Shown here one piece after another: positions 8,452-15,925 of a stretch of DNA of 45,082 nt. The number at the start of each line of letters is the position of its first letter. The stretch's first letter is position 1. Both the position numbers and the translations under genes were made by a program. Source of the DNA: JAISGQ01 sp045534445 (lineage in GTDB: Bacteria > Bacillota > Clostridia > Oscillospirales > Acutalibacteraceae); assembly GCA_045534445.1 (NCBI GenBank), contig JAZSJQ010000074.1, forward strand, positions 1 through 45,082. Reading direction: 5' to 3'. The notes beneath the pieces are model-generated. The model did no database searches, was not told the DNA's origin, and saw only the letters and a program-made list of their open reading frames with translations.

Positions 8452-9309
8452 ATGCAGCTTACAAATGCACAGCGCGCAAGAGTTCTTACCCATGCGCTTC
8501 CTTACATACAGCAGTACAACAACAAGATAGTCGTTATCAAGTACGGCGGAAACGCAATGCTCAATGAAGACTTAAAGCGTTCCGTCATGACCGATATGGT
8601 GCTTCTCACTTTAGTCGGTGTCAAGGTCGTTCTCGTTCACGGCGGCGGTCCTGAGATTTCCGATATGCTTAAGAAGGTGGGCAAGAAGTCCGAATTTGTT
8701 GACGGTCTGCGTGTTACCGATGATGAGACCATTGATATCGTTCAGATGGTTCTTGCAGGCAAGGTCAACAAGAGCCTTGTAAACCTTATCGGCAGTATCG
8801 GAGGCAAGGCGATCGGTCTTTCAGGTATTGACGGCGGCATGATTCAGGCAAAACAGAAGGATCCGAGACTCGGCAACGTCGGTGAGGTCACCGATATCAA
8901 CATCCAGCCTGTTCTTGACGTTCTTGAAAAGGGCTATATCCCTGTAATTTCCACCGTCGGCTGTGACAAGGACGAGCACGTCTACAACATCAATGCCGAC
9001 ACCGCTGCCGCTCGCATCGCAGGTATGCTGGGCGCTGAGGCAATGATCGCAATGACCGACATCGCAGGAATCCTCCGCGATAAGGACGATCCCGAAAGCC
9101 TTATCACAGGCATCACCATTCCCATGGCAAAGGAGCTTATCGAGGACGGCACCATCAACGGCGGCATGATCCCCAAGGTCGAATGCTGCATCGAGGCTCT
9201 CGAGTGCGGTGTTCAGAAGGTGTTTATCTTTGACGGTACCATTCCCCACTCCATCATCATCGAGCTTCTTACCAGTGAGGGTCTCGGCACCATGTTTATC
9301 AAGGAGTGA
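8452..9309 (+). CDS. argB: Acetylglutamate kinase
   Basis: Phosphorylates N-acetylglutamate with ATP, the second pathway step and a usual point of arginine feedback. The protein has 285 residues. The glycine-rich phosphate loop KYGGN (30-34) and HGGGPEI (63-69) of the amino-acid-kinase fold are present. The ATG at 8452 follows an AAAAGGGG site; the frame remains open upstream into argJ, but that extension is not conserved sequence. It lies 58 nt after argJ and 5 nt before argD, in one operon. Confidence 0.95.
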   Translation: MQLTNAQRARVLTHALPYIQQYNNKIVVIKYGGNAMLNEDLKRSVMTDMVLLTLVGVKVVLVHGGGPEISDMLKKVGKKSEFVDGLRVTDDETIDIVQMVLAGKVNKSLVNLIGSIGGKAIGLSGIDGGMIQAKQKDPRLGNVGEVTDINIQPVLDVLEKGYIPVISTVGCDKDEHVYNINADTAAARIAGMLGAEAMIAMTDIAGILRDKDDPESLITGITIPMAKELIEDGTINGGMIPKVECCIEALECGVQKVFIFDGTIPHSIIIELLTSEGLGTMFIKE

Positions 9310-9314
9310 ATAAA

Positions 9315-10478
9315 ATGTCCATAATCGAAACAGATAAAAAATATGTTGCTTCCTCCTACGGACGCTTCCCTGTTGAGATAGTCAGCGGCAAGGGCGCTCT
9401 TTTAAAGGGCGGCGACGGCAAGGAATATATCGACATGACCAGCGGCATCGGCGTAAATGCTTTCGGTGCGGCTGATGACGAATGGGTTGCTGCTGTCACC
9501 TCTCAGCTTACTTCCATTCAGCATATTTCAAACCTTTACTACACCACACCCTGTGCTCTTCTTGCTGAGGCTCTCTGCGAGAAGACAGGCATGAAGAAGG
9601 TATTCTTCGGAAATTCCGGTGCAGAGGCAAATGAGTGTGCGATAAAGGTTGCAAGAAAGTGGGCTTTTGACAAGTACGGCGAGGGCAGAAGCACCATCAT
9701 CACCCTTAAAAACAGCTTCCACGGCAGAACGATAACCACTCTTGCCGCAACAGGTCAGGATTCCTTCCACACAAATTTCATGCCTTTTACAGAAGGCTTT
9801 GTATATGCAAGCGCATATGATGCTTCTGAAGTTGAAAAGCTGGCTCAGGAAAACGGCTGCTGCGCTGTCATGCTTGAAGCTGTTCAGGGCGAGGGCGGCG
9901 TTTATCCCCTTGAGCAGAGCTTTGTTGATGCAGTTGTCGAGATCTGCGAAAAGTACGGACTTCTCCTTATATTTGACGAAGTCCAGACAGGCAACGGCAG
10001 AACAGGCAAGCTCTTCGGATATATGCACTTCGGCGTAACTCCCGACATCTTCACCACTGCAAAGGGTCTCGGCGGCGGACTTCCCATCGGCGCCTGCGTA
10101 ATGGGCGAAAGAACTGCAGATGTTCTCACCCCCGGCACCCACGGCTCCACCTTCGGCGGTAATCCCGCTGTATGTGCAGGTGCTCTCAGCATATTCGACC
10201 GTCTGACTGACGACTTCCTCGCAGAAGTCACTGCAAAGGGCGATTACATCAGAAGCAAGCTCGATGGTGTCAAGGGTGTAAAGAGCATTTCGGGCAAGGG
10301 TCTTATGATAGGCATCGAGACCGAGCGTGCCGCAAAGGACATTATCGGCGGCTGTATTGAAGACGGTGTTCTTGTCCTTTCCGCTAAGACCAAGGTAAGA
10401 CTTCTTCCTCCTCTGAACATCACCTATGAGCAGATCGACAAGGCTCTCGGTGTGCTGATTGAGGAGATTGGTAAATAA
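9315..10478 (+). CDS. argD: Acetylornithine aminotransferase
   Basis: A PLP-dependent class III aminotransferase making N-acetylornithine from the semialdehyde and glutamate. It has 387 residues. The cofactor lysine is K250 in TTAKGLGGGLPIGA, and the cofactor-ring aspartate is D221 in FDEVQTG. The ATG at 9315 is preferred over the GTG at 9306, which is part of the AAGGAG ribosome-binding site. It closes the operon; its last codons GGT AAA TAA lie inside the palindromic terminator. Confidence 0.95.
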   Translation: MSIIETDKKYVASSYGRFPVEIVSGKGALLKGGDGKEYIDMTSGIGVNAFGAADDEWVAAVTSQLTSIQHISNLYYTTPCALLAEALCEKTGMKKVFFGNSGAEANECAIKVARKWAFDKYGEGRSTIITLKNSFHGRTITTLAATGQDSFHTNFMPFTEGFVYASAYDASEVEKLAQENGCCAVMLEAVQGEGGVYPLEQSFVDAVVEICEKYGLLLIFDEVQTGNGRTGKLFGYMHFGVTPDIFTTAKGLGGGLPIGACVMGERTADVLTPGTHGSTFGGNPAVCAGALSIFDRLTDDFLAEVTAKGDYIRSKLDGVKGVKSISGKGLMIGIETERAAKDIIGGCIEDGVLVLSAKTKVRLLPPLNITYEQIDKALGVLIEEIGK

Positions 10479-10520
10479 AGAAAAAGCCGAAGCGAAAGCT
10501 TCGGCTTTTTCTTTATTTAC
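10471..10520. terminator. 50-bp perfect palindrome, bidirectional terminator containing both stop codons
   Basis: Two perfect 23-base arms flank a GAAA tetraloop. The core stem GCCGAAGC/GCTTCGGC is flanked by A- and T-tracts, so it works as a terminator both ways. argD ends in GGT AAA TAA on the plus strand and the convergent gene ends in the same nine bases on the minus strand. All but the first G of each copy lies within the arms. Confidence 0.93.
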
Positions 10521-10749
10521 CGTAATAAGGATACGCTTCTACTCGACCTCTTTCTTTTGCCATTCCAAGGAATCTGTTAAGATCTCTTGTAACCTCTGTC
10601 ATTCCAAATCTAAGCTCACTTAAATCAAGAATGTGAACATGGGGCTTTTTACCGTCATGTGTATGTCCTGTATGTATCACCCAAAGATACAGATGTCCGT
10701 CAAAAGTCTTAAACTCGTAGGATTCGTTTACGTCTGTAAATTCTGACAT
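10513..10749 (-). CDS. Small histidine-rich protein of unknown function
   Basis: Encodes 78 residues, soluble and without signal or membrane segment. A central stretch VIHTGHTHDGKKPHVHILDL is rich in histidines in HxH pairs and might bind metal, but no known family is recognised. The C-terminal half is helical and charged. An AGGAGG site precedes the ATG. It is last in a minus-strand operon, 18 nt after the next gene, and ends inside the shared palindromic terminator. Confidence 0.75.
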   Translation of the reverse strand: MSEFTDVNESYEFKTFDGHLYLWVIHTGHTHDGKKPHVHILDLSELRFGMTEVTRDLNRFLGMAKERGRVEAYPYYGK

Positions 10750-10767
10750 AATAATCCTCCTGTCTGA

Positions 10768-11013
10768 TCAGATAATATTAAGCACATGGCGATTGCCCTG
10801 TGCTGTTGCCGCCTTCTGTATTATACTTATAATTGCTCTTCTGTACTCAGCTTTTCCTGTAGAAGCATACATCTCCATATTCCATTCAAAGCTTGTCTGG
10901 TCAAAGCCGCTGAGACGATCGATGACGTAAAGCACTTCATCATCCAGCAATATGGCTGCAAGTGAGCTGTCAAAACTCTTGATCGCCTGGAAATAACTGT
11001 CTACATTTGCCAT
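10768..11013 (-). CDS. Small helical hypothetical protein
   Basis: Encodes 81 residues with no signal peptide or membrane segment; acidic and mostly helical (for example FDSSLAAILLDDEVLYVIDRL). GGAGG precedes the ATG. It sits 18 nt downstream of the membrane-protein gene and 18 nt upstream of the histidine-rich gene, so the three are probably co-transcribed and functionally linked. No family is recognised. Confidence 0.75.
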   Translation of the reverse strand: MANVDSYFQAIKSFDSSLAAILLDDEVLYVIDRLSGFDQTSFEWNMEMYASTGKAEYRRAIISIIQKAATAQGNRHVLNII

Positions 11014-11031
11014 GAAAATTTCCTCCTTCTA

Positions 11032-12408
11032 TCAGTTTCCTGCCATATACACAGAAAACCTTAGTTCCTCTAAACTTTTCTTCACCGAAGAATACCATTT
11101 CATCGTCTGTTTGTTTGGCACAGTGATTACATTTGCCATTTCCTTGGGATTAAATTTTATGTTCGCCAGTAATTTATCCATTGCATTCATCAGTTCCAGC
11201 TCGTTGTCATATTCTTCTTTTATGCTCTTTGCGTTGAAGACTCCGGGGAATCTGAGACAAAAGCGGCAGAATATCATACCGTTTTCAATAGAATACAACC
11301 CTCTGTACAGTGCATAGTTATAATCCAGTTTTTTATTCACTTCGTCTTTTTCCTTTTCTGAAAATTCTTTCAGAATATTTCTTTCAAGCCTCTCTTTATG
11401 TCCATTGAATTCTTCATAGAAAAACGGACTTTTGTCCATGGGCTGAGTGGACCCGTCTACACGACAGTAACAATTCATGAGAAGAGCAAAGTCTTCCAAC
11501 TCTCTTCTCATATAGACAATCAACCTGTCACTGCGGACTTTTCTCCACTCTGACAGTAAACGTTCGTTAAACTCAACAAGTACTCTCAATGCGGCTGCAC
11601 ACGCAGCATATTTTCCTTCCTTGTAGACTCTTCGTGTCTCCTTTCTCATTTTTTCAGAATTTCGAATCATGGTAAGATAATAATCCGAACCGTCGCAGAC
11701 AGGCATTTTCTTTGCTGCCACTCTTTGCACAAAGAATCCGATCATGCCAAAGATCAGTACTGCAGCGATCTGCATAACCGAATGTGTCATAACAGCACCT
11801 GAATATGTTGTTTCATAACCAACAAAGCCCAGCACCCCACTTCCAAACCCTGCATACAATACATCTCCTATAATCATCGCACCGCAAACAGAGCTTGAAA
11901 TGATCAGGAATAATACAGGATGCTTTTTAATCACAAGAAGTGCAATAAACGCACTTGCAATCAGTACCGCCGCAGGAACCCATACCAGATCAATTACATC
12001 AAATCCCTCCCTGTTAATTATCAGGTTATTCTGCACCGTAGCAAGAATATTGCACACCATATACAATATCACAGTAAAGGAATAAAGTCTTGTTGACCGC
12101 TTATAGTGTTTATTGATTACAAGCATCAGTATGATCATTAAAGAAAACACTAATACTCCTGCATAAGAGCTAACGCTCTGTCCTTGAAAATCATTCATAA
12201 AAATAATATTCAGTTTTGATAAAATGAACAGAAAAATATTAATTGCCGAATAAGTTCCAAGAAACCTTCTGAGCTTAACCTTTACACCACTAAAACAGAA
12301 ACAAATGCCGATTATGCCTATTACAGCAAGCTTCAGTATTTCTGCACTGCCTCCCATCGGTATGGAGATAAAATATAATACCGCTGCAACAATAATAATG
12401 CTCCACAT
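11032..12408 (-). CDS. Multi-pass membrane protein with a cytosolic helical domain (unknown)
   Basis: Encodes 458 residues. About eight hydrophobic segments occupy residues 1-230, followed by a soluble charged domain of ~230 residues that starts with an AxxxLRVLVEFNERLL helix pair and carries a few cysteines (CYCR, CRFC). The layout resembles a sensor or transport-associated protein, but no kinase, GGDEF or protease motifs are visible. First gene of a three-gene operon with its own promoter. Confidence 0.75.
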   Translation of the reverse strand: MWSIIIVAAVLYFISIPMGGSAEILKLAVIGIIGICFCFSGVKVKLRRFLGTYSAINIFLFILSKLNIIFMNDFQGQSVSSYAGVLVFSLMIILMLVINKHYKRSTRLYSFTVILYMVCNILATVQNNLIINREGFDVIDLVWVPAAVLIASAFIALLVIKKHPVLFLIISSSVCGAMIIGDVLYAGFGSGVLGFVGYETTYSGAVMTHSVMQIAAVLIFGMIGFFVQRVAAKKMPVCDGSDYYLTMIRNSEKMRKETRRVYKEGKYAACAAALRVLVEFNERLLSEWRKVRSDRLIVYMRRELEDFALLMNCYCRVDGSTQPMDKSPFFYEEFNGHKERLERNILKEFSEKEKDEVNKKLDYNYALYRGLYSIENGMIFCRFCLRFPGVFNAKSIKEEYDNELELMNAMDKLLANIKFNPKEMANVITVPNKQTMKWYSSVKKSLEELRFSVYMAGN

Positions 12409-12460
12409 AACTGCACTTCCTAAAACACGCTTTCTTTAAGGTTCATTTTTATACAATTTT

Positions 12461-12489
12461 ATATTATCATTCATTTCAGTTTTTGTCAA
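12461..12489 (-). promoter_or_regulatory. Promoter of the three-gene minus-strand operon
   Basis: TTGACA (12489-12484), a 17-bp spacer and TAATAT (12466-12461) on the minus strand, about 50 nt before the membrane-protein ATG. Confidence 0.72.
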
Positions 12490-12538
12490 TATGATCAAAG
12501 CAATCAGATCAGCTTGCTTAATCTACAAACTATCCCTC

Positions 12539-12567
12539 TTGTAAACGGCAGTAAAATATGCTATTGT
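12539..12567 (+). promoter_or_regulatory. Promoter of the TRIC-family gene
   Basis: TTGTAA (12539-12544), a 17-bp spacer and TATTGT (12562-12567) with TGC directly before the -10. Confidence 0.65.
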
Positions 12568-12598
12568 TTTTATGCAGTATTAAAAAGAGGGTAATAAA

Positions 12599-13225
12599 AT
12601 GCTTCAGACTTTACTTCTTATTTTTGAGCTTCTCGGCACTGTTGCCTTTGCAATTTCGGGCGCGCTTATTGCCATAACCAAAAAAATGGATATTTTCGGC
12701 GTTGTAATTCTTGGACTTATCACCGCCGTCGGCGGTGGTGTAATACGCGACCTTGTTCTCGGGAACACCCCTCCCGAGACCTTCAGAAATCCCGTTTACA
12801 GCATTGTAGCCATAGCTGTTTCAATAATTGTTTTTATACCCTTTTTCCGCAAGGCACTTCTGAAAAACCAGCGTGCCTTTGACCTTATCCTCCTTATAAT
12901 GGACTCTCTTGGACTTGCGGTATTCACTGTTGTGGGAATCGAAACTGCCGCAACTCATCTTGAGGGCTTCAATGTATATCTCCTTCTCTTCGTTGGCGTT
13001 ATAACAGGCGTTGGCGGCGGTGTCATGCGCGATACTCTGGCAGGAAATACCCCATATATATTTGTAAAGCATATATATGCCACCGCATCTCTCTTCGGTT
13101 CAGGAGTCACTATAGCACTCTGGAAGCCGCTGGGCGCGGTGTATTCAATGATAGCAGGCGCTGTCATTATATTCGCACTGAGAATGTGCGCGGCACATTT
13201 CCACTGGAAGCTGCCGAAGGCGTAA
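12599..13225 (+). CDS. TRIC-family (UPF0126/YicG-like) cation channel protein
   Basis: A 208-residue membrane protein of about seven segments, made of two homologous halves. The duplicated signature is plain: LITAVGGGVIRDLVLGNTPP in the first half and VITGVGGGVMRDTLAGNTPY in the second. Bacterial TRIC-like proteins form trimeric potassium-permeable channels; the physiological role here is unknown. AGAGGG precedes the ATG. It stands alone, converging on a small HTH gene across a shared terminator. Confidence 0.9.
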   Translation: MLQTLLLIFELLGTVAFAISGALIAITKKMDIFGVVILGLITAVGGGVIRDLVLGNTPPETFRNPVYSIVAIAVSIIVFIPFFRKALLKNQRAFDLILLIMDSLGLAVFTVVGIETAATHLEGFNVYLLLFVGVITGVGGGVMRDTLAGNTPYIFVKHIYATASLFGSGVTIALWKPLGAVYSMIAGAVIIFALRMCAAHFHWKLPKA

Positions 13226-13240
13226 TAAAATCAACAAAAC

Positions 13241-13278
13241 AGCACCTGAGACCACACGGTTTCAGGTGCTATTCTTTT
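13241..13278. terminator. Bidirectional terminator between the TRIC gene and the HTH gene
   Basis: A 13-bp stem (one G-T pair) at 13241-13253/13258-13270 with an ACAC loop, T-rich on the right (ATTCTTTT) and A-rich on the left. The left arm lies 16 nt after the TRIC stop; the right arm overlaps the HTH stop codon. Confidence 0.82.
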
Positions 13279-13469
13279 ACAAATTCGATTATATCCTCAA
13301 CAGAACAATCAAGGGCATAGCAAAGAGCATCCAGTGTTTTGGTGCTTATTGCTTCGCCTTTTTTCATTCTGTGAAGGGTATTTGCAGAAAATCCCTGCTT
13401 GAAAATCAGGTTATATTCGGTAATTCCCTTTTTGAAAAGCGTCTCATAGAACGGTTTGTAGCTTATCAT
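13269..13469 (-). CDS. Cro/C1-type small HTH regulator
   Basis: A 66-residue single-domain HTH protein (HTH_26-like): ISYKPFYETLFKKGITEYNL, then the recognition region SANTLHRMKKGEAIS and TLDALCYALDCSVEDIIEF. The start at 13469 fits the usual ISYxPF beginning of this family; TTG at 13481 and ATG at 13475 are alternatives. The predicted start site lies only ~15 nt upstream, so the leader is almost absent. It is divergent from the JAMM operon, and a palindrome plus half-site sit in the shared promoter region, suggesting it represses both itself and that operon. Confidence 0.85.
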   Translation of the reverse strand: MISYKPFYETLFKKGITEYNLIFKQGFSANTLHRMKKGEAISTKTLDALCYALDCSVEDIIEFVKE

Positions 13470-13490
13470 TCGCATCACCAAGAATATGTT

Positions 13491-13534
13491 AGCATACTCA
13501 ATCTCTTGACAATACTCAATATATTGAGTATAAT
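13491..13534. promoter_or_regulatory. Divergent overlapping promoters with a 20-bp palindromic operator
   Basis: Plus strand: perfect TTGACA (13506-13511), a 17-bp spacer and perfect TATAAT (13529-13534). The perfect palindrome ATACTCAATATATTGAGTAT (13512-13531) covers that spacer and the first three bases of the -10. Minus strand: TTGAGT (13519-13514), a 17-bp spacer and TATGCT (13496-13491). A further half-site ATACTCAAT lies at 13494-13502. A repressor bound here would block both promoters. Confidence 0.88.
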
Positions 13535-13578
13535 TGTGTCGAATTCAATCATACCAAGTCATAATTAATAGGTGCAAA

Positions 13579-14010
13579 ATGAAAGTCACATCGGAAATTT
13601 TAAACTATTTATCCATCCATATTGATGACTGCCCCCCCGAAAACGGTGGCATATTCGGGAGCTCTACAGGAGATATCATTGACAAAGTTATTATCGACAA
13701 GCCCCAAGATGTAGCCTCATGTGAGTGTATTTATTGCCCCAACATAGAATTTCTTAATGGATGCATTGATTCATGGACATCAAATAATATTCGGTTCATG
13801 GGAATGTTTCATACACATTTCGCCGGAGTAAAAACTCTGTCAGACTCCGACAAGGAGTACATCACAGAAATAATGAACGCAATGCCCGATGAGATAACGT
13901 ATTTATTTTTCCCGATTTATGTTATTCCTTCCAGAGAACTTGTGTGCTATCGGGCGAAAAAATTCGTTGGCTCAGTGCTTATTGAAAATGAAGCACTTGA
14001 AATAATATAA
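13579..14010 (+). CDS. JAMM/MPN+ (Prok-JAB-like) metalloprotease
   Basis: A 143-residue single-domain protein with the complete JAMM zinc motif: E21 in PPENGGIFG, then H78-T79-H80 followed by S88 and D91 (HxHx7SxxD). Eukaryotic relatives remove ubiquitin; prokaryotic ones can process ubiquitin-like or sulfur-carrier proteins, but no E1, E2 or ubiquitin-like gene is visible nearby. The ATG at 13579 is chosen because it lies about 38 nt after the predicted transcription start; a longer frame begins before that. It heads a run of small-protein genes and is the likely main enzyme of the locus. Substrate unknown. Confidence 0.85.
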   Translation: MKVTSEILNYLSIHIDDCPPENGGIFGSSTGDIIDKVIIDKPQDVASCECIYCPNIEFLNGCIDSWTSNNIRFMGMFHTHFAGVKTLSDSDKEYITEIMNAMPDEITYLFFPIYVIPSRELVCYRAKKFVGSVLIENEALEII

Positions 14011-14053
14011 AATCGCCTTTCAGAGCCTGAAGGCAAAACAGGAGGTTTTCATC

Positions 14054-14236
14054 ATGAAAGAAATCAAAAAAATCGAAATACCCAAAGGTTGCTTCAAGGG
14101 TAACTGCTCAGACTGTGTATATGCAAACTGGCGCGATAAGGACAGCTACGGCAGAGTTCATTGCGACGGTCCTTACGGCGGCTATAACAGACCCAGCGAC
14201 AGAAACGGCTGTTGGCACTACAAAAGCAACAGATAA
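14054..14236 (+). CDS. Small cysteine-rich protein
   Basis: Encodes 60 residues with five cysteines (GCF, NCSDC, HCDG, GCWHY) and many aromatic and glycine residues; no signal peptide. The spacing suggests a small metal-binding or disulfide-stabilised fold. AGGAGG precedes the ATG, 43 nt after the JAMM gene, so it is very likely co-transcribed with it. Candidate substrate or partner of the protease, by position only. Confidence 0.72.
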   Translation: MKEIKKIEIPKGCFKGNCSDCVYANWRDKDSYGRVHCDGPYGGYNRPSDRNGCWHYKSNR

Positions 14237-14258
14237 AATCAATTTTGTCTGTAAATTG

Positions 14259-14375
14259 ATCCAGCCATCTGTCGTTTTATAAGCTCATGCAGCGTCCTGT
14301 ATAACTCAGATGGCTGGATGATTTTCGTCAATAATGAGTAATGCTTCCCGTGTTGCTGTCTGCCCGCACAGCAAC
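14259..14375 (+). promoter_or_regulatory. Two hairpins in a 177-nt intergenic segment
   Basis: A 13-bp perfect inverted repeat ATCCAGCCATCTG (14259-14271) / CAGATGGCTGGAT (14307-14319) with a 35-nt loop, then GTTGCTGT/ACAGCAAC (14352-14359/14368-14375). Neither has a good T-run after it. Could be a regulatory RNA element, mRNA processing signal or a small RNA; no known class recognised. Confidence 0.45.
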
Positions 14376-14413
14376 CTTAGCTGTTACTCTTAACAAATCC
14401 ATCGGAGGTTAAT

Positions 14414-14812
14414 ATGAAGATTATCATAATCATTGTCATTGCGGTTGCGGTTATTTTCATCTCATTATTGATTTATGGAATAATTTCCGAAAAAAGTGAA
14501 GAAAAAGCTCGACAGGAAAACTTAAAGAAGTTCAATGCATCTCAAAGGCGCCTATGCGTAAACGAAAACTGTGTAGTATGCGGAAGAAAGCTTCAAAACA
14601 CATATGGTTATTTTGTTAATATGAACGCATTTTATACTTCTCCTGTGTATCAGAAGTATTGTTGGGCGGCATATAAACGCATTCCTGCAAGTGACGAGAG
14701 GAACGAATTCCATACAAGCTTCAGCAACTGGAGAGAAATGCAGACCATGGTTTTTGGACTCAGCAGCTACAATACCGTTGTCATCTGCGAAAATTGTTAC
14801 AACCGCACTTAA
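14414..14812 (+). CDS. Membrane-anchored protein with zinc-ribbon-like cysteines
   Basis: Encodes 132 residues. A strong N-terminal membrane helix (MKIIIIIVIAVAVIFIS) is followed by a charged stretch, then a domain with CVVC near residue 55 and CENC at the end, likely one zinc site. It would face the cytosol if the helix is a signal anchor with the charged side inside; topology is not certain. GGAGG precedes the ATG. Member of the small-protein locus. Confidence 0.7.
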   Translation: MKIIIIIVIAVAVIFISLLIYGIISEKSEEKARQENLKKFNASQRRLCVNENCVVCGRKLQNTYGYFVNMNAFYTSPVYQKYCWAAYKRIPASDERNEFHTSFSNWREMQTMVFGLSSYNTVVICENCYNRT

Positions 14813-14885
14813 TTGAAGGCCATTGCAGATTTAATTAATTTTGTTTTTTATTTAGAAACCATTTCAATAACGGAGATGATCGTTT

Positions 14886-15101
14886 ATGGAAATTGTACTC
14901 ATTATTGTGTTTGCAGTCGTTGGTTTGTGGTCGGTTAAGCGCGTTTGGAATTGGCTGAATATGAAGCAATTTGAGCTCACAGAAAAACACAAATGGCTGA
15001 AAATACTTATTTCAGTTCTCTGTGGATATGTTTTGTGCGGCTTTGTGATTATAGGTGCAGTGATCAAACTGGTATTAAAAATAGTTGACGGCGGCAGGTA
15101 A
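14886..15101 (+). CDS. Small two-helix membrane protein
   Basis: Encodes 71 residues with hydrophobic segments near residues 2-17 and 40-66 joined by a basic, aromatic linker (RVWNWLNMKQFELTEKHKW). ACGGAG lies 10 nt before the ATG. No family recognised. Similar in style to the 80-residue membrane protein two genes further on. Confidence 0.65.
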   Translation: MEIVLIIVFAVVGLWSVKRVWNWLNMKQFELTEKHKWLKILISVLCGYVLCGFVIIGAVIKLVLKIVDGGR

Positions 15102-15210
15102 ATTGCTGTACATATTACTGCTATAACAGCTAAGAAGAAGACTAAGCAAAAATTCTAATCTATCCATCAAATTCAATGCACAAAAATTGCATTATCAGCA
15201 ACAAGGAGTG

Positions 15211-15360
15211 GTGATTATCAGAGTTGCAGTTGTTCCTGAGTGGCGTGCTGATGAACTGGTAGCTGTAGTTCCTGAATGGCGTGCTGAAAGACTCGTAGCT
15301 ATAGTCTCCGAGTGGAGAGCAAGAAAGCTGGTATGCATCGTTCCGGAATGGCGAGTGTAA
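15211..15360 (+). CDS. 49-residue microprotein made of 12-residue PEWR repeats
   Basis: The frame from GTG 15211 encodes four units: VAVVPEWRADEL, VAVVPEWRAERL, VAIVSEWRARKL and a final VCIVPEWRV. Codons differ between units at silent positions (GAG/GAA, CGT/AGA/CGA, CCT/CCG) while E-W-R is kept in all four, which argues for a translated protein. No ATG exists in this frame. AAGGAG (15203-15208) precedes GTG 15211 by only 2 nt, so the true start could be GTG or a rare ATT at 15214. Another small gene begins 25 nt downstream. No known family. Confidence 0.65.
   Translation: MIIRVAVVPEWRADELVAVVPEWRAERLVAIVSEWRARKLVCIVPEWRV
15223..15354 (+). repeat. 36-nt tandem coding repeat
   Basis: Units start at 15223, 15259, 15295 and 15331 (the last one shortened). 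The divergence is concentrated at silent or conservative positions. Confidence 0.8.
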
Positions 15361-15385
15361 TCAATTTACCGAAGGAGCATTTATT

Positions 15386-15628
15386 ATGAGTTTTAACGAT
15401 ATTATTGTCGTTGCCATTATTATATTGATTTTCTTTTGGAGTGTTATACATATTCTGAAATGGCTCGGCATATATATTAAAACTCATAAACAATTAAATC
15501 TATATGACGAAACTAAAAACACTTGGACTCGTATTGCTATTAATGAAACTCGAAAACGGTTAATCAGCTTGTTTCTGTTATTAGTGGCCATGATTTTCGC
15601 CTTTGTGTTTTTGTTATTTGTAAAATAA
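15386..15628 (+). CDS. Small two-helix membrane protein
   Basis: Encodes 80 residues with membrane segments near residues 5-28 and 60-78 separated by a polar loop with basic and acidic residues (KTHKQLNLYDETKNTW). GAAGGAG precedes the ATG. Last gene of the JAMM small-protein locus, followed by a strong terminator. Function unknown. Confidence 0.7.
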   Translation: MSFNDIIVVAIIILIFFWSVIHILKWLGIYIKTHKQLNLYDETKNTWTRIAINETRKRLISLFLLLVAMIFAFVFLLFVK

Positions 15629-15672
15629 AGATTCAACCAAAGGCGTAGATGTCTATCAAAAAATTGAAACAG

Positions 15673-15712
15673 AAAACAGGAATAAAGGACACATCCTTTA
15701 TTCCTGTTTTTT
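15673..15712. terminator. Strong bidirectional terminator between the small-protein locus and the phage-like operon
   Basis: A perfect 17-bp stem (15673-15689/15694-15710) with a CACA loop and T-tract on the right, A-tract on the left. It ends the plus-strand locus and the 13-kb minus-strand phage-like operon alike. Confidence 0.93.
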
Positions 15713-15736
15713 GATAAAAATATGTGTGAATATACC

Positions 15737-15925
15737 TTATATCCCGTCCCTGTTTGTCGGGTCATTCAGTGCGGAAAACGCGGCGCATAGCACTATCATT
15801 ACAGACAGCACAATGTTTTTAAGATCTGCGCCGTTTTCCTGCAAAAGCTCAAGCTGAGCATAAAGCACCGTCAGCACACCGCTCCACACAACAGGGGATT
15901 TAAGCCTCTCGGAAAAATTCTTCAC
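15737..15925 (-). CDS. PhiLC3-type holin
   Basis: A 62-residue membrane protein that would form the pores letting endolysin reach the wall. It shows a charged N-terminus (KNFSERLKSPVVW), two short hydrophobic segments (SGVLTVLYAQL and IVLSVMIVLCAAFSAL), and the NDPTNRDGI tail typical of this family. The GTG at 15925 follows AGGAGGG and overlaps the stop of the XhlA-like gene, implying translational coupling. Last gene of the cluster. Confidence 0.82.
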   Translation of the reverse strand: MKNFSERLKSPVVWSGVLTVLYAQLELLQENGADLKNIVLSVMIVLCAAFSALNDPTNRDGI

